Assembly: GCA_047633055.1 (NCBI GenBank)
Contig: JBLIEI010000016.1
Coordinates: forward strand, 1-64,000
Origin: CALJFL01 sp047633055
GTDB lineage: Bacteria; Pseudomonadota; Gammaproteobacteria; Pseudomonadales; Halieaceae
Length of the DNA stretch: 64,000 bases
Direction of reading: 5' to 3'
This document shows positions 34,915 to 43,922 of this stretch, in pieces. The notes below the pieces were generated by a model that was not told the origin of the DNA, ran no database searches, and worked only from the letters and a program-made list of their open reading frames with translations. The position numbers and the translations under genes are program-made. Positions within the stretch are counted from its first letter, which is position 1. Each line of letters starts with the position of its first letter.

Positions 34915-36336
34915 TCACTTCATGTAAAGCGCTCGGGCCGAAGATTGGACGGCGTCCTGCCATTGGCTTTTATCGTCATCAGCCAACAACATCGCCTGTT
35001 GCCGCCACTCCTTATCCGCCCGAACGCGACTAAACTCAAGTAAGCAGACGCTGGCATTACAGCGCATATCAATGCCTAGACGTTCGTCTGCCTGGGCCAA
35101 GAGATCTGGCGGCGGTGCTGTAGAGAAATGCGTGATCGGCGCCACCCCTTCACCGGTAAATCGAACCCGGCCCAGTGCCCGTTGCGCCACGGCCATCAGT
35201 TCGGTTCGCACCAAGGTGATATCAATATCGCCGGCTCGACCAACCTGTGGACCCATAGCGATATTTGGACCCAGAAAATGAACCGTTTGCGGACTGAGCC
35301 AGGTCCACGCCATCAACCCTGCGCACAGCCCCGTTACCGCAACACCAGCAAACAAACAGTGCGGATGCCCGATCGCTACCTGACGCCAAAACTCCAGGGA
35401 CAGCAACCCGGGGGGCGGGGGCTCATAAGTCGTCCTGCGCTCCTCACTCTCCTGCTGGGGAATAACATCTTCACGACGAAACCAGGGCCTGGCTTCAACA
35501 TCCAGCGTGTTGCCCAAATGCAGCGGCAATGACCGTCGCACCGCACGGATCACACGGCGCACTTCGTGCGTATTATCAGGACGTTTGTCTGGTTCTTTTT
35601 GCAATAGCCTGTATACCAGCCCGCGCAGTTCATCGCCAATGAGGCTGCCATCCACTCCCGTATCAGCTAGTTGTGGGCGTTCCTGTGCCAGCAAGCGATC
35701 GACATCAAACTGGCCATCTGTAAAGAAGGCATGCTCACCCATTAACATGCGATAGAGCAGACAACCCAAAGCGAATAAATCGGTACGTACATCCAGGCGT
35801 TCCCTCATACACTGCTCAGGCGCCAATGCACTGGCACTACCTGCGCCCACACTCGCGTCGCCGGCATTATCGGCAATACCGAAATCTGTTAGCTTGGCCC
35901 TGCCCTCTCGGGTAATCAGGATATTAGCCGCCTTAACGTCACCGTGAACAATGCCTGCTTGTCGTGAGGCGGCTAATGCGGCTGAAACATCTGCCGCTAT
36001 ATGCAGAGCGCTGGACTGGGATATCTGTACCACAGCCAGCAGTTCCTCCAGATCGCAGCCGGGGACGTACTCCATGATCAGTGCCAGGTTTTCGCGGGTC
36101 ACCACCATGTCAAATATCTTGACCAGACGCGGACTATCCAATGCCGCGACCAGGCGGGCTTCCCGCAGCAACTGTCTACGAGCAGCACGCCGCTCTGGCT
36201 GGGGATAGAGTTTAATAGCAACCTGGCGATGCAACCTTTCGTCAAAGCCAAGAAAGACACGGCCCTGCCCACCACGCTTTATCAAACGCAGCAGTCTGTA
36301 GGGCCCAACCCGATTCGTCGTCACACGGCCAATCAC
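34915..36336 (-). CDS. Serine/threonine protein kinase (non-RD, membrane-anchored)
   Basis: A 473-residue Hanks-type kinase. Gly-rich loop IKRGGQGRVFLG, K42 (VAIK), E59, catalytic loop HGDVKAAN with D133 and N138, D151 of DFG, and APEQ. The HRD arginine is Gly, so it is a non-RD kinase that may not need activation-loop phosphorylation. After the kinase domain (about 11-290), one membrane span (near 340-362) leads to a periplasmic domain containing two cysteines (CNASVC). GTG at 36336 overlaps the FHA-sigma54 gene stop (GTGA) and has AGGTG 7 nt ahead. Coupled synthesis suggests the two proteins form one pathway. Confidence 0.9.
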   Translation of the reverse strand: MIGRVTTNRVGPYRLLRLIKRGGQGRVFLGFDERLHRQVAIKLYPQPERRAARRQLLREARLVAALDSPRLVKIFDMVVTRENLALIMEYVPGCDLEELLAVVQISQSSALHIAADVSAALAASRQAGIVHGDVKAANILITREGRAKLTDFGIADNAGDASVGAGSASALAPEQCMRERLDVRTDLFALGCLLYRMLMGEHAFFTDGQFDVDRLLAQERPQLADTGVDGSLIGDELRGLVYRLLQKEPDKRPDNTHEVRRVIRAVRRSLPLHLGNTLDVEARPWFRREDVIPQQESEERRTTYEPPPPGLLSLEFWRQVAIGHPHCLFAGVAVTGLCAGLMAWTWLSPQTVHFLGPNIAMGPQVGRAGDIDITLVRTELMAVAQRALGRVRFTGEGVAPITHFSTAPPPDLLAQADERLGIDMRCNASVCLLEFSRVRADKEWRQQAMLLADDDKSQWQDAVQSSARALYMK

Positions 36337-37943
36337 ATGGGCGCACCTGGGACCATACCCACCCTGCACTCTCGCAGTCGTGCGCGCAAACCGTGGCGAG
36401 ATACTTTGAACTTGAGAGCGGCTTGGGCGAAATCACCGGCGCAGGCGTTAAGCATTTGCTGCAGCTCAGCGAGCGGAATATCGGCAGCCAACCGAAGTTG
36501 TGGTGAATGATCGATATATTTATAAACGGACTGACGCGTAACACCCAGTTGTTTTGCCGCTACTGCAACCTGGTAGTCCGCAGCCAGCAAAGCCGCATCA
36601 ATTTCAGCGTGACTTGCTACAACAAACGGTCGTCGTTTTTTCTTGGAGTCAAGGGCAGTAGGTGGCGGCGAGCTCTCCCACTGCGTTAGCTCTCGCTCCA
36701 GTTTCTGCGGCAGAACCAGCTCAGCGTCACTGGCCAGTACTACCTGTGCTATGACATTCGCCAGCTGGCGTACATTGCCCGGCCAGGGATACCGTAACAG
36801 AAGGTGGAAAAGTTCTGCCCACAGTGCGAGGCCTGTCTCGGTACTGGCGGGACCTGGAAGCAAGGCGATTTTATCCTGTTCTGCGCAGGCCGATTGCAGG
36901 AAGTACCAAGCCAACTCGCCAATATCTTCCCGGTGACACCTCAGTGGTTGCACCGTTATTTCGGTTGCCGCCAGGCGATACCGAAGCGCGGCCTTAAAAC
37001 CACTGCCCGGATTATCGAGATCAGCGTCAGTTGCAGAAATAATTCGCAAATCCACGCTCAATAGCGAACCGCCCACCGGCTGTATCTCGCGTTGCTGGAC
37101 GGCCCGTAATAGCTGTGACTGAATCTCTTGCGGTGTGTCACCGACCTCGTCAAGAAATAAACTACCGCCCGCCGCCTGCTGAAAAAAGCCCGCTGTATTG
37201 CCTGAGGCGCCGGTGAAAGCACCGCGCACGGTGCCAAACAACAGGGCCGGAGCGAGGCTCGGTGTAATTGCCGCCATATTGACGGCCACCAGCGGCCGCT
37301 TAGCCCGAACGCTCTTATTGTGCAGTGCGCGTGCCACCAGCTCCTTGCCCGAGCCAGTTTCACCCAGTATCAGCACGTCATCAGGACGTGCCGCCAAGCG
37401 CGTTATTTGCTCGCGCAAGGCAACCATGTATGTACTGCTCCCGACCATGCCATCATTGGCACTGCCCGCAGGCACACCCTTTCGCGCTTGGTTAACGCCC
37501 CGTCTGCGCAATAACAAAACTACCGAATGACCTAAAAAAACACTGATCCCTGCGTCCAGTTGTTCGATGCTAAACGCTCTCTCCTCATCCAACTCTTCGC
37601 CATCCACCCGGCAGCGGCAGGCCCCCGGGCATTTGCCAATACGGATTCCACCAGGCGCAGGTTTAAGGCGCAGAGCGTTGCGACTGACATGTCGATCATC
37701 AAGACTGAGCTCCCCCTCACCGACAACACTTTGCTGGCTGGTAAAAAGCGGGGTGTAACGGCCCAGCAGCAGGGTCTTACCTCGAGAATCCGCCGGTAAT
37801 ATCGCCCGGGTACCGATACGGAGGGCATCAGGGTGAAATACGATAGTCAACTCAAGACGTCTAGGTGAGTTGGAGGGTGACAGGCTCGCGAAGACAGAGC
37901 GTAATGTCGCCTCTTGCGTTTGGTCTTTCGGCATATGTGGCAC
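36333..37943 (-). CDS. FHA-domain sigma54-dependent activator with two C-terminal HTH motifs
   Basis: A 536-residue bacterial enhancer-binding protein. The N-terminal FHA-like domain (about 45-145) has LLLGRYTPLF and LDDRHVSRNAL; FHA domains read phosphothreonine. The AAA+ domain (about 165-410) shows GETGSGKE, GAFTGA (sigma54 contact) and GGSLFLDEVGD. Two Fis-type helix-turn-helix segments follow (about 445-475 and 500-530), where one is usual. There is no receiver domain, so the signal probably comes from the adjacent kinase. GTG at 37943 or ATG at 37934 may be the start. Confidence 0.9.
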   Translation of the reverse strand: MPHMPKDQTQEATLRSVFASLSPSNSPRRLELTIVFHPDALRIGTRAILPADSRGKTLLLGRYTPLFTSQQSVVGEGELSLDDRHVSRNALRLKPAPGGIRIGKCPGACRCRVDGEELDEERAFSIEQLDAGISVFLGHSVVLLLRRRGVNQARKGVPAGSANDGMVGSSTYMVALREQITRLAARPDDVLILGETGSGKELVARALHNKSVRAKRPLVAVNMAAITPSLAPALLFGTVRGAFTGASGNTAGFFQQAAGGSLFLDEVGDTPQEIQSQLLRAVQQREIQPVGGSLLSVDLRIISATDADLDNPGSGFKAALRYRLAATEITVQPLRCHREDIGELAWYFLQSACAEQDKIALLPGPASTETGLALWAELFHLLLRYPWPGNVRQLANVIAQVVLASDAELVLPQKLERELTQWESSPPPTALDSKKKRRPFVVASHAEIDAALLAADYQVAVAAKQLGVTRQSVYKYIDHSPQLRLAADIPLAELQQMLNACAGDFAQAALKFKVSRHGLRARLRECRVGMVPGAPM

Positions 37944-38037
37944 TGCTTGCGGGTAATAAAGGGGTACAGCTACCTCAAGGTTAGCAGTAAAACCAGAAAG
38001 TGCCCGATGGCCGAACGACCCACACCGTAAGCAGTGG

Positions 38038-38913
38038 CTACAGAAAAAGTTCCAACAAAGAAAACACTACAAACCAGCAGGCGCCGCTTCGTACCAGTAA
38101 AGCACCCAGCTCGCGGGCCTCAGCTGCGGCAGCAAGACCAAAGTCGCCAGCATCGGCGGCATTGGGGGCAACCCCCACCGCACTGCGACTGACATCACTG
38201 AGAATGTCGCCAGCGGTACAACCTGAACCGGGGAACATTTCAGCTAGTACCTTGCGGCTGCGGACAAAGTCCCCTGCCAGAGCGAAGGTTAAAGCCAGTA
38301 AGCGCGCGGGAAGCCAGTCCGCCACAGCTATCCAGCGCCTGGCTGTGGCCGGCGAACTGCCACTGAGCGATATCTGCAGGAGTCGGTAGGTTAAGGCGGC
38401 CGCCGGGCCCAGCAACACAAAATAGAATACCACCGCAAACCAGCGTTGATAGCCTTCATAAACCAGAGAGCCGATCAGGCTCTTGTGCACCTGCTCAGGA
38501 GAAGAGACGCCGTCCTCCTCTTTATCGGTTTCTGCTGAGCCCGATGGGTTTGGAGAAAAAGATAATTCTGCCTGCAAATACAGCCAGCCCGCTTCAAAAT
38601 CGCCCTGCTGCACGTAATTTGAGTAGCGCTCGACCAGCGTAGAAAAATTCTTACGGCCGAAGCTGTAGTACAAAACGCCAGCGGCGGCACCAATCCACAA
38701 CAATCCAAACAGTGTTGACTCCAAAACGCCCTGCACAACCACCACTAGCAGCGCCGGCACCAGAATCAACAAAGTAAACCCCAACGGTTGCGACAAACCG
38801 CTGCCCCAGACTTTAGTTTGCCAGCCTAGAAACCAGCTATCGTAACGGTCGCCACGAATTTCACCCCATACCTGCAGCATGACAACTGCAATAATTAGTG
38901 CCAGAAATGTCAT
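38038..38913 (-). CDS. ampE: AmpE, inner-membrane sensory protein
   Basis: A 291-residue polytopic protein with a typical AmpE N-terminus (short span, then DRYDSWFLGWQ) and about four hydrophobic segments (1-18, 45-85, 155-180, 265-290). AmpE is encoded after AmpD in many gammaproteobacteria and influences beta-lactamase induction; its reaction is unclear. The ATG overlaps the ampD stop (ATGA). The next gene on the strand starts 94 nt downstream. Confidence 0.92.
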   Translation of the reverse strand: MTFLALIIAVVMLQVWGEIRGDRYDSWFLGWQTKVWGSGLSQPLGFTLLILVPALLVVVVQGVLESTLFGLLWIGAAAGVLYYSFGRKNFSTLVERYSNYVQQGDFEAGWLYLQAELSFSPNPSGSAETDKEEDGVSSPEQVHKSLIGSLVYEGYQRWFAVVFYFVLLGPAAALTYRLLQISLSGSSPATARRWIAVADWLPARLLALTFALAGDFVRSRKVLAEMFPGSGCTAGDILSDVSRSAVGVAPNAADAGDFGLAAAAEARELGALLVRSGACWFVVFSLLELFL

Positions 38914-39476
38914 TTCCCGTTTTCCCCCGCCGCCAGTGTCGACCGATAGTAGTCCCAGTCAAAAGCAGGCCCGGGATCGGTCTTGCGCCCGGGCGAAATA
39001 TCACTGTGGCCTACAATACGGTCCGCGTCCAGCTTACTGTAGTGTGCGACAAGCGTTTTAGAAAGACCTGTCAGCACAACATATTGAGCTTTTGTGTAAG
39101 GTTCCTCATTGGTACCTTCCAATTCAACACCAATGCTAAAATCGTTACAGTTATCAGCCCCTTGGTATTGCGAAACACCCGCGTGCCAAGCGCGATCATC
39201 ACAGCTCACAAACTGGAGTAACTCACCGCAGCGCTTAATCAGCATGTGAGCGGACACCTCCATACCTCTTATTTCTTCGAAATAGGGATGCTGCGACCAA
39301 TCAAGGCAGTTACAAAAGAACCGTTCAATACTGTCTCCGCCGTACTCTCCGGGTGGCAGGGAAATATTGTGTATGACCAGTAAGTCAGGCTCTATCGACT
39401 CAGGACGAAGCCCACAGTTGGGAGATGGCACCCGTCTAGCACCCTTAACCCAGCCCTCATGCATTTCAAATTTCAT
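38910..39476 (-). CDS. ampD: 1,6-anhydro-N-acetylmuramyl-L-alanine amidase
   Basis: A 188-residue cytoplasmic zinc amidase of the amidase_2 family that removes the peptide from anhydromuropeptides during cell-wall recycling. Zinc ligands: His in LVIHNIS, His in IVGHSDI and Asp in KTDPGPAFDW; SAHMLI and the C-terminal DPGPAF are family-typical. Length matches E. coli AmpD (183). No signal peptide, as expected. Confidence 0.96.
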   Translation of the reverse strand: MKFEMHEGWVKGARRVPSPNCGLRPESIEPDLLVIHNISLPPGEYGGDSIERFFCNCLDWSQHPYFEEIRGMEVSAHMLIKRCGELLQFVSCDDRAWHAGVSQYQGADNCNDFSIGVELEGTNEEPYTKAQYVVLTGLSKTLVAHYSKLDADRIVGHSDISPGRKTDPGPAFDWDYYRSTLAAGENGK

Positions 39477-39580
39477 TGATCCTCGCTAAAACACTGGCCG
39501 ACCTCAAGCACAGACTAACAGGCCCCCATCACAGCTGCTACAATCCACGCCACATCAAGAAACCCTCACCTCAAGATACT

Positions 39581-40417
39581 ATGACACACACGATAAACTC
39601 AGATACGGTTGCAGAAAATGTGCGCGCAGCGTTGGCAGAAGACGTCGGCAGCGGTGACATCACCGCTAGCCTGATAGCACCCGAACAGATTGGATATGCA
39701 CAGGTAATAACGCGAGAGGACGGCGTGCTTTGTGGCGTTGCATGGGTTGATGCCGTGTTCGCACAGGTCGATGCCAATATCGAAATCCAATGGTGCTGCA
39801 AGGACGGCGAACGAATCAGCGCCGGACAAATCCTGTTTTCGGTAAAGGGGCCCACCCGGAGCTTATTAACCGGAGAGCGGGTCGCCCTTAATTTCTTGCA
39901 GCTCCTCTCAGGCACGGCTACCACCTGCCGTCAGTACGCCGACCTGGTGGCAGAGACCTCAGTCAGTTTGTTGGATACGCGCAAAACAATTCCCGGCTTA
40001 CGTCATGCTCAGAAATACGCTGTTTGCACTGGCGGTTGCTATAACCACCGTATCGGCTTGTTTGATGCGTTCCTGATCAAAGAAAATCATATTGCTGGCT
40101 GTGGCGGCATTGCAGAAGCCGTACAAAAAGCTCGCCAGATTGCGCCAGATAAGCTGGTGGAGGTGGAAGTAGAGACGCTGGAAGAATTGCAGGAGGCCCT
40201 CGCCGCACGTTGTGACAGGGTCATGCTGGACAATTTTTCGCTGGTTGAAATGAAGGCAGCAGTTGCCATGGTTGAGGGTAAACTCGCGCTTGAAGCTTCC
40301 GGCAATATCACTACCGATACACTGATATCCATAGCAAAAACTGGCGTGGACTACATTTCCATTGGCGCTTTAACCAAGGACTGCAACGCTCTCGACCTGT
40401 CAATGAGATTGATCTAG
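39581..40417 (+). CDS. nadC: Nicotinate-nucleotide pyrophosphorylase (quinolinate phosphoribosyltransferase)
   Basis: A 278-residue enzyme converting quinolinate and PRPP to nicotinate mononucleotide in NAD synthesis. Motifs DVGSGDITA, the LNFLQLLSGTAT stretch, DTRKTIPGLR, HRIGLFDAFLIKENH and VMLDNFS are all conserved. The ATG at 39581 starts the fold; upstream in-frame sequence to 39476 is not family sequence. Divergent from ampD. Confidence 0.95.
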   Translation: MTHTINSDTVAENVRAALAEDVGSGDITASLIAPEQIGYAQVITREDGVLCGVAWVDAVFAQVDANIEIQWCCKDGERISAGQILFSVKGPTRSLLTGERVALNFLQLLSGTATTCRQYADLVAETSVSLLDTRKTIPGLRHAQKYAVCTGGCYNHRIGLFDAFLIKENHIAGCGGIAEAVQKARQIAPDKLVEVEVETLEELQEALAARCDRVMLDNFSLVEMKAAVAMVEGKLALEASGNITTDTLISIAKTGVDYISIGALTKDCNALDLSMRLI

Positions 40418-40437
40418 GTGCTAGCCGGACTCTGAGT

Positions 40438-40917
40438 CTAAGACAAAGGCGTTGAACTAACCAACACACCATTGTTATCGGCATAGAGAAAATCGCCAGG
40501 GCTGATGTCAACACCGCCGAATGATACCGGTATATCACGCTGACCAACGCCAAGCTTCTCCGTTTTAACCGGCACCGAACCGAGAGCCTGCACGCCCAGC
40601 GCAGTCGTTCCAATCTCGTCTACATCGCGGATCACACCATGGATAATCAGGCCAGCCCAATTGTTCGCAGCAGCCTGCTCGGCGAGCATATCGCCTAGCA
40701 AAGCCCTGCGCCGTGAACCCCCTCCGTCGACGACAATCACCCGGCCTTCACCCGCTTCGGCTACGATCTGTTTGACCAGCGAATTATCCTCATGGCATTT
40801 AATGGTTACCACCTGACCGGAAAAGGCATGCACACCCCCATAGTTGTTGAACTGCAGCTCTATGGCGCGTGCCTGCGGTGCGTTGTCGGAGAGATCCGGT
40901 GTACTCAAAGTGCTCAT
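40438..40917 (-). CDS. rraA: RraA-family protein (RNase E inhibitor or HMG-type aldolase)
   Basis: A 159-residue RraA-fold protein. VDGGGSRRRALLGDMLAEQA and GLIIHGVIRDVDEI are family signatures, and C-terminal DISPGDFLYADNNGV is typical. E. coli RraA binds RNase E; other members are 4-hydroxy-4-methyl-2-oxoglutarate aldolases. Length and sequence look like RraA proper, though the aldolase role is not excluded. The ATG lies 7 nt after the acyl-CoA dehydrogenase stop. Confidence 0.85.
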   Translation of the reverse strand: MSTLSTPDLSDNAPQARAIELQFNNYGGVHAFSGQVVTIKCHEDNSLVKQIVAEAGEGRVIVVDGGGSRRRALLGDMLAEQAAANNWAGLIIHGVIRDVDEIGTTALGVQALGSVPVKTEKLGVGQRDIPVSFGGVDISPGDFLYADNNGVLVSSTPLS

Positions 40918-40924
40918 ATCGTAC

Positions 40925-42694
40925 CTACAGCCATGCCACTGGGTAGCTCTGCATAGTGCCTTGTGCATTGGTGATCGAACCGCCGTGCCCTGCGCATCTT
41001 GGCAGAACGTGCTCAGCGTAAAATACCGCCGTGGCTATCTTTTTAGGGTAAAACTGTCTGTCACTGCCCGACACAATCCGAGCATTGGCAACCAGCGCTG
41101 AGCGCGCCAGATGCCATCCACCCAGTAAGTAGCCCGTCATCATCATATAGTCAAAGGAGGCGCCCAAGGCTATTTCAGAGGATTCTTTCAGCGCTGCGAG
41201 GACTTGTCCGGTAGCGCGCTGATGTTGAGCCAGAGCTTCCGACAGCTGCCGCTGAATAATGGACAGCGCTGGATTCTCAACGGCCCCCAGCTCAACTACT
41301 GTCGACGTTACCGCTTCGAGCAATTCAGCCATGGCGCCACCATTGTCCCTACCAAGCTTACGAGACACCAGATCTGCTGCCTGAATACCGTTGGTGCCCT
41401 CATAGATTGAGGTAATACGAACGTCGCGCAGATATTGGGCGGCGCCGGTTTCTTCGATATAGCCCATGCCCCCGTGAACCTGCACGCCCAGGGACGTGAG
41501 CTCCTGCCCGACCTCCGTCAGCCAACCTTTAATAACAGGGATCATCAAGTCAACACGAAATTGGTGGCTGGCCCTAGCAGCCGGATCGCCATGGTGAGCC
41601 AGATCCATGTTCATGGCGTCGGAGTACGCCATCGCCCTGCCCGCTTCGATCAGTGCTTTCATAGTTAACAGCATACGTTTTACATCGGGGTGCTGAATAA
41701 TAGGCACCCCGCCCTGTACTCGGTCGCGTGCATAGCCGACCGCCTTCTGATACGCGCCCTCCGCAGACCCCAGCCCCTGCAAGCCCACCTTGAGTCTAGC
41801 CTCATTCATCATGGTAAACATACAAGCAAGACCGCGATTCTCCTCACCGACCAGATAGCCAATGGCGCCATCATTGTCGCCAAAAGCCATCACACAGGTA
41901 GGACTGCCATGAATGCCCAGTTTGTGCTCACAGGATACCGGGAAGACATCATTGCGCTCGCCGAGAGTGCCATCTGGATTGACCAGGAATTTGGGCACCA
42001 AGAATAGCGAAATACCTCTACTGCCCTCAGGTGCACCCGGTACTTTGGCGAGCACCAGATGAACAATATTATCGGTGACCTCATGATCACCCCAGGTGAT
42101 GTAAATTTTCTGACCGCTAATGCGGTAATAATCGCCCTCGGGCTCCGCTTTTGTCTTTATCACGGCCAGATCTGAGCCGGCCCCAGATTCAGTCAGGTTC
42201 ATAGTGCCGGTCCACTCACCACTGTGCATTTTCTCAAGGTATGTCTGCTTCAGGTTATCGCTGCCGTGGGTCGCAATAGCCAGGGCGGCGCCACTGCTCA
42301 AAAAGGGTGCCAGGGCAAACGCCATATTAGCCCCATTCCACATCTCACAACTTGCGGTACCGTAAAGCTCGGGCAAACCCTGTCCGCCATGTTCAACACG
42401 GGCGGAGATGCCCACCCAGCCTCCGGCTCCCATCTGCTGCAGAGCCTTATCATAGCCCGGAGATACCGTCACCCGACCATCTTTGCAGGTCGCGGGCTGC
42501 GCATCACCCACCGGGCGTAGAGGCGCAAGCACGTCGCCGGCAAATTTTGCAGCCTCATCCAAAAGGGCCGTCGTCAGGTCCGGCCCGACACCCATCCCTT
42601 CGAAACCATCCAGTCCACCCAGTGCTTCTTCCACCTGCAGTAATTCGTCGATAACGAAGCTCATATCTTCAAGAGGTGCACGATAATAAGGCAT
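40925..42694 (-). CDS. Acyl-CoA dehydrogenase with C-terminal extension
   Basis: A 589-residue flavoenzyme oxidising acyl-CoA to enoyl-CoA. Typical core (MNLTESGAGSDLAVIKTKA, YITWGDHEVTDN) with the catalytic-base segment ITSIYEGTNGIQAADLV. It has an N-terminal dehydrogenase leader (PYYRAPLEDMSFVIDELL) and a C-terminal Acyl-CoA_dh_C-like domain (about 470-585), matching the 590-600-residue FadE/AcdB-type class. The gene is divergent from a LysR regulator that probably controls it. Confidence 0.93.
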   Translation of the reverse strand: MPYYRAPLEDMSFVIDELLQVEEALGGLDGFEGMGVGPDLTTALLDEAAKFAGDVLAPLRPVGDAQPATCKDGRVTVSPGYDKALQQMGAGGWVGISARVEHGGQGLPELYGTASCEMWNGANMAFALAPFLSSGAALAIATHGSDNLKQTYLEKMHSGEWTGTMNLTESGAGSDLAVIKTKAEPEGDYYRISGQKIYITWGDHEVTDNIVHLVLAKVPGAPEGSRGISLFLVPKFLVNPDGTLGERNDVFPVSCEHKLGIHGSPTCVMAFGDNDGAIGYLVGEENRGLACMFTMMNEARLKVGLQGLGSAEGAYQKAVGYARDRVQGGVPIIQHPDVKRMLLTMKALIEAGRAMAYSDAMNMDLAHHGDPAARASHQFRVDLMIPVIKGWLTEVGQELTSLGVQVHGGMGYIEETGAAQYLRDVRITSIYEGTNGIQAADLVSRKLGRDNGGAMAELLEAVTSTVVELGAVENPALSIIQRQLSEALAQHQRATGQVLAALKESSEIALGASFDYMMMTGYLLGGWHLARSALVANARIVSGSDRQFYPKKIATAVFYAEHVLPRCAGHGGSITNAQGTMQSYPVAWL

Positions 42695-42732
42695 AAAAAA
42701 TTCCTGGTTCGATAAACAATTTTAAACAGCGT

Positions 42733-42760
42733 TTGGTAATTCTATTGAGCCGAGTATAAT
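42733..42760 (+). promoter_or_regulatory. Predicted sigma70 promoter of the LysR gene
   Basis: TTGGTA (42733-42738), 16 nt, then a perfect TATAAT (42755-42760). Transcription would start near 42767, placing the inverted repeat at 42789-42805 about 20-40 nt downstream, as in negative autoregulation. Confidence 0.5.
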
Positions 42761-42788
42761 TCTCCCAATCGATAGTTTCCATTTCCAC

Positions 42789-42805
42789 CATTCACTGCGT
42801 GAATG
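42789..42805. promoter_or_regulatory. Palindromic LysR-type operator candidate
   Basis: CATTCAC-TGC-GTGAATG is a perfect 7-bp inverted repeat with a 3-nt centre and contains the LysR T-N11-A core (TTCACTGCGTGAA). It lies between the divergent acyl-CoA dehydrogenase and LysR-type genes, 27 nt before the LysR ATG. Confidence 0.6.
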
Positions 42806-42831
42806 AAATGGCTCGCCAAACGGAGCGTTCA

Positions 42832-43788
42832 ATGAATATCAATCGGGTCGACCTCAATCTCTTAGTATACCTTGATGCGTTGTTGCGGGAACGCAATGTT
42901 ACCCGGGCCGCCAATCAGCTCAACCTGTCCCAACCTGCAATGAGCAACGGTCTGCGACGACTCCGAAATCTATTTGATGATCCTCTGCTGGTACGCACAT
43001 CCGACGGCATGATGCCAACAGAGCGGGCGCTGGAACTGGAGCCGATAGTCCGCGAAGTGCTAACCAATATCGAAAAAGCCGTGCAACCGCGCTCAGCCTT
43101 TGACGCCTCAGGTGCACAACGCGTCTTTCGCATCATGGCGAGCGATTATGCAGAATCAACCTTGTTTCCTAGCGTTCTGGGCAAACTCCGAACAGCAGCG
43201 CCAGGACTCACCTTGGATATCATGACTCCGAGTGATGTGAGCTTCCTCGATGTAGAGCGGGGCAAAGTCGACATGGTAATCAATCGCTTTGACGCGATGC
43301 CACAATCCTTTCACCAGATTAACCTGTGGAAAGACAGTTTTTCCTGCCTGATGAGCCCTGAAAACCCGATATTGGAAGACTTTTCGCTGGCAAACTATCT
43401 GCTGGCCAAACACGTCTGGGTCAGCAAAACTGGCATGGGTGTTGGTGTAGGCGTCAATCCGGACGACGTGCAGCGTCTGGGTTGGGTAGACGCGGCGATC
43501 AACAAACTGGGCAAAAAACGCCAGATCAGGGTCTTTACCAGACACTATCAGGCGGCGATGACGCTGGCGGAGCAAAATGATCTGATCGTAACTTTGCCAA
43601 CACGAGCGGCCCAACTCAACAAGGACAATCCGCGGCTCGTGCTGCGCGAGCCACCGCTGGAGATTCCGCCACTGGAACTAAAAATGGCCTGGAGCCCCCT
43701 GCTGCAGCACAATCCTGCTAACAAATGGCTACGTAAACTCATCGTTAATACTGCCAGAGAGATGGATGGGCAGCCACCGACTGTGTGA
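42832..43788 (+). CDS. LysR-family transcriptional regulator
   Basis: A 318-residue LysR-type regulator. N-terminal winged HTH (LLVYLDALLRERNVTRAANQ, LSQPAMSNGLRRLR) and a C-terminal effector domain (about 95-300). NINRVDLNLLVYLDAL and the FDDPLLVRTSDGM block resemble the NodD/SyrM-like branch. ATG 42832 has GGAG 7 nt ahead; an upstream GTG at 42799 overlaps the palindrome. The probable target is the divergent acyl-CoA dehydrogenase gene. Confidence 0.92.
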   Translation: MNINRVDLNLLVYLDALLRERNVTRAANQLNLSQPAMSNGLRRLRNLFDDPLLVRTSDGMMPTERALELEPIVREVLTNIEKAVQPRSAFDASGAQRVFRIMASDYAESTLFPSVLGKLRTAAPGLTLDIMTPSDVSFLDVERGKVDMVINRFDAMPQSFHQINLWKDSFSCLMSPENPILEDFSLANYLLAKHVWVSKTGMGVGVGVNPDDVQRLGWVDAAINKLGKKRQIRVFTRHYQAAMTLAEQNDLIVTLPTRAAQLNKDNPRLVLREPPLEIPPLELKMAWSPLLQHNPANKWLRKLIVNTAREMDGQPPTV

Positions 43789-43922
43789 TTTCAGTCATTC
43801 ACCAAAGCAATGCCAACGATAGAATCGATAAATTTGCTAAATTCTGCTGAGCTTCTTAAAATTCTACAGAATACATTTGGAGCCCTGCGCAACTTACGCG
43901 CGCGCCAATAGAGAGTTTTCGC

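Noticed and set aside
34915..37943. Kinase/FHA pair as part of a type VI secretion locus
   Set aside because: No TssB/C, ClpV, Hcp or VgrG genes nearby.
39476..39580. N-terminal extension of nadC
   Set aside because: In-frame but unlike the family; NadC begins at 39581.
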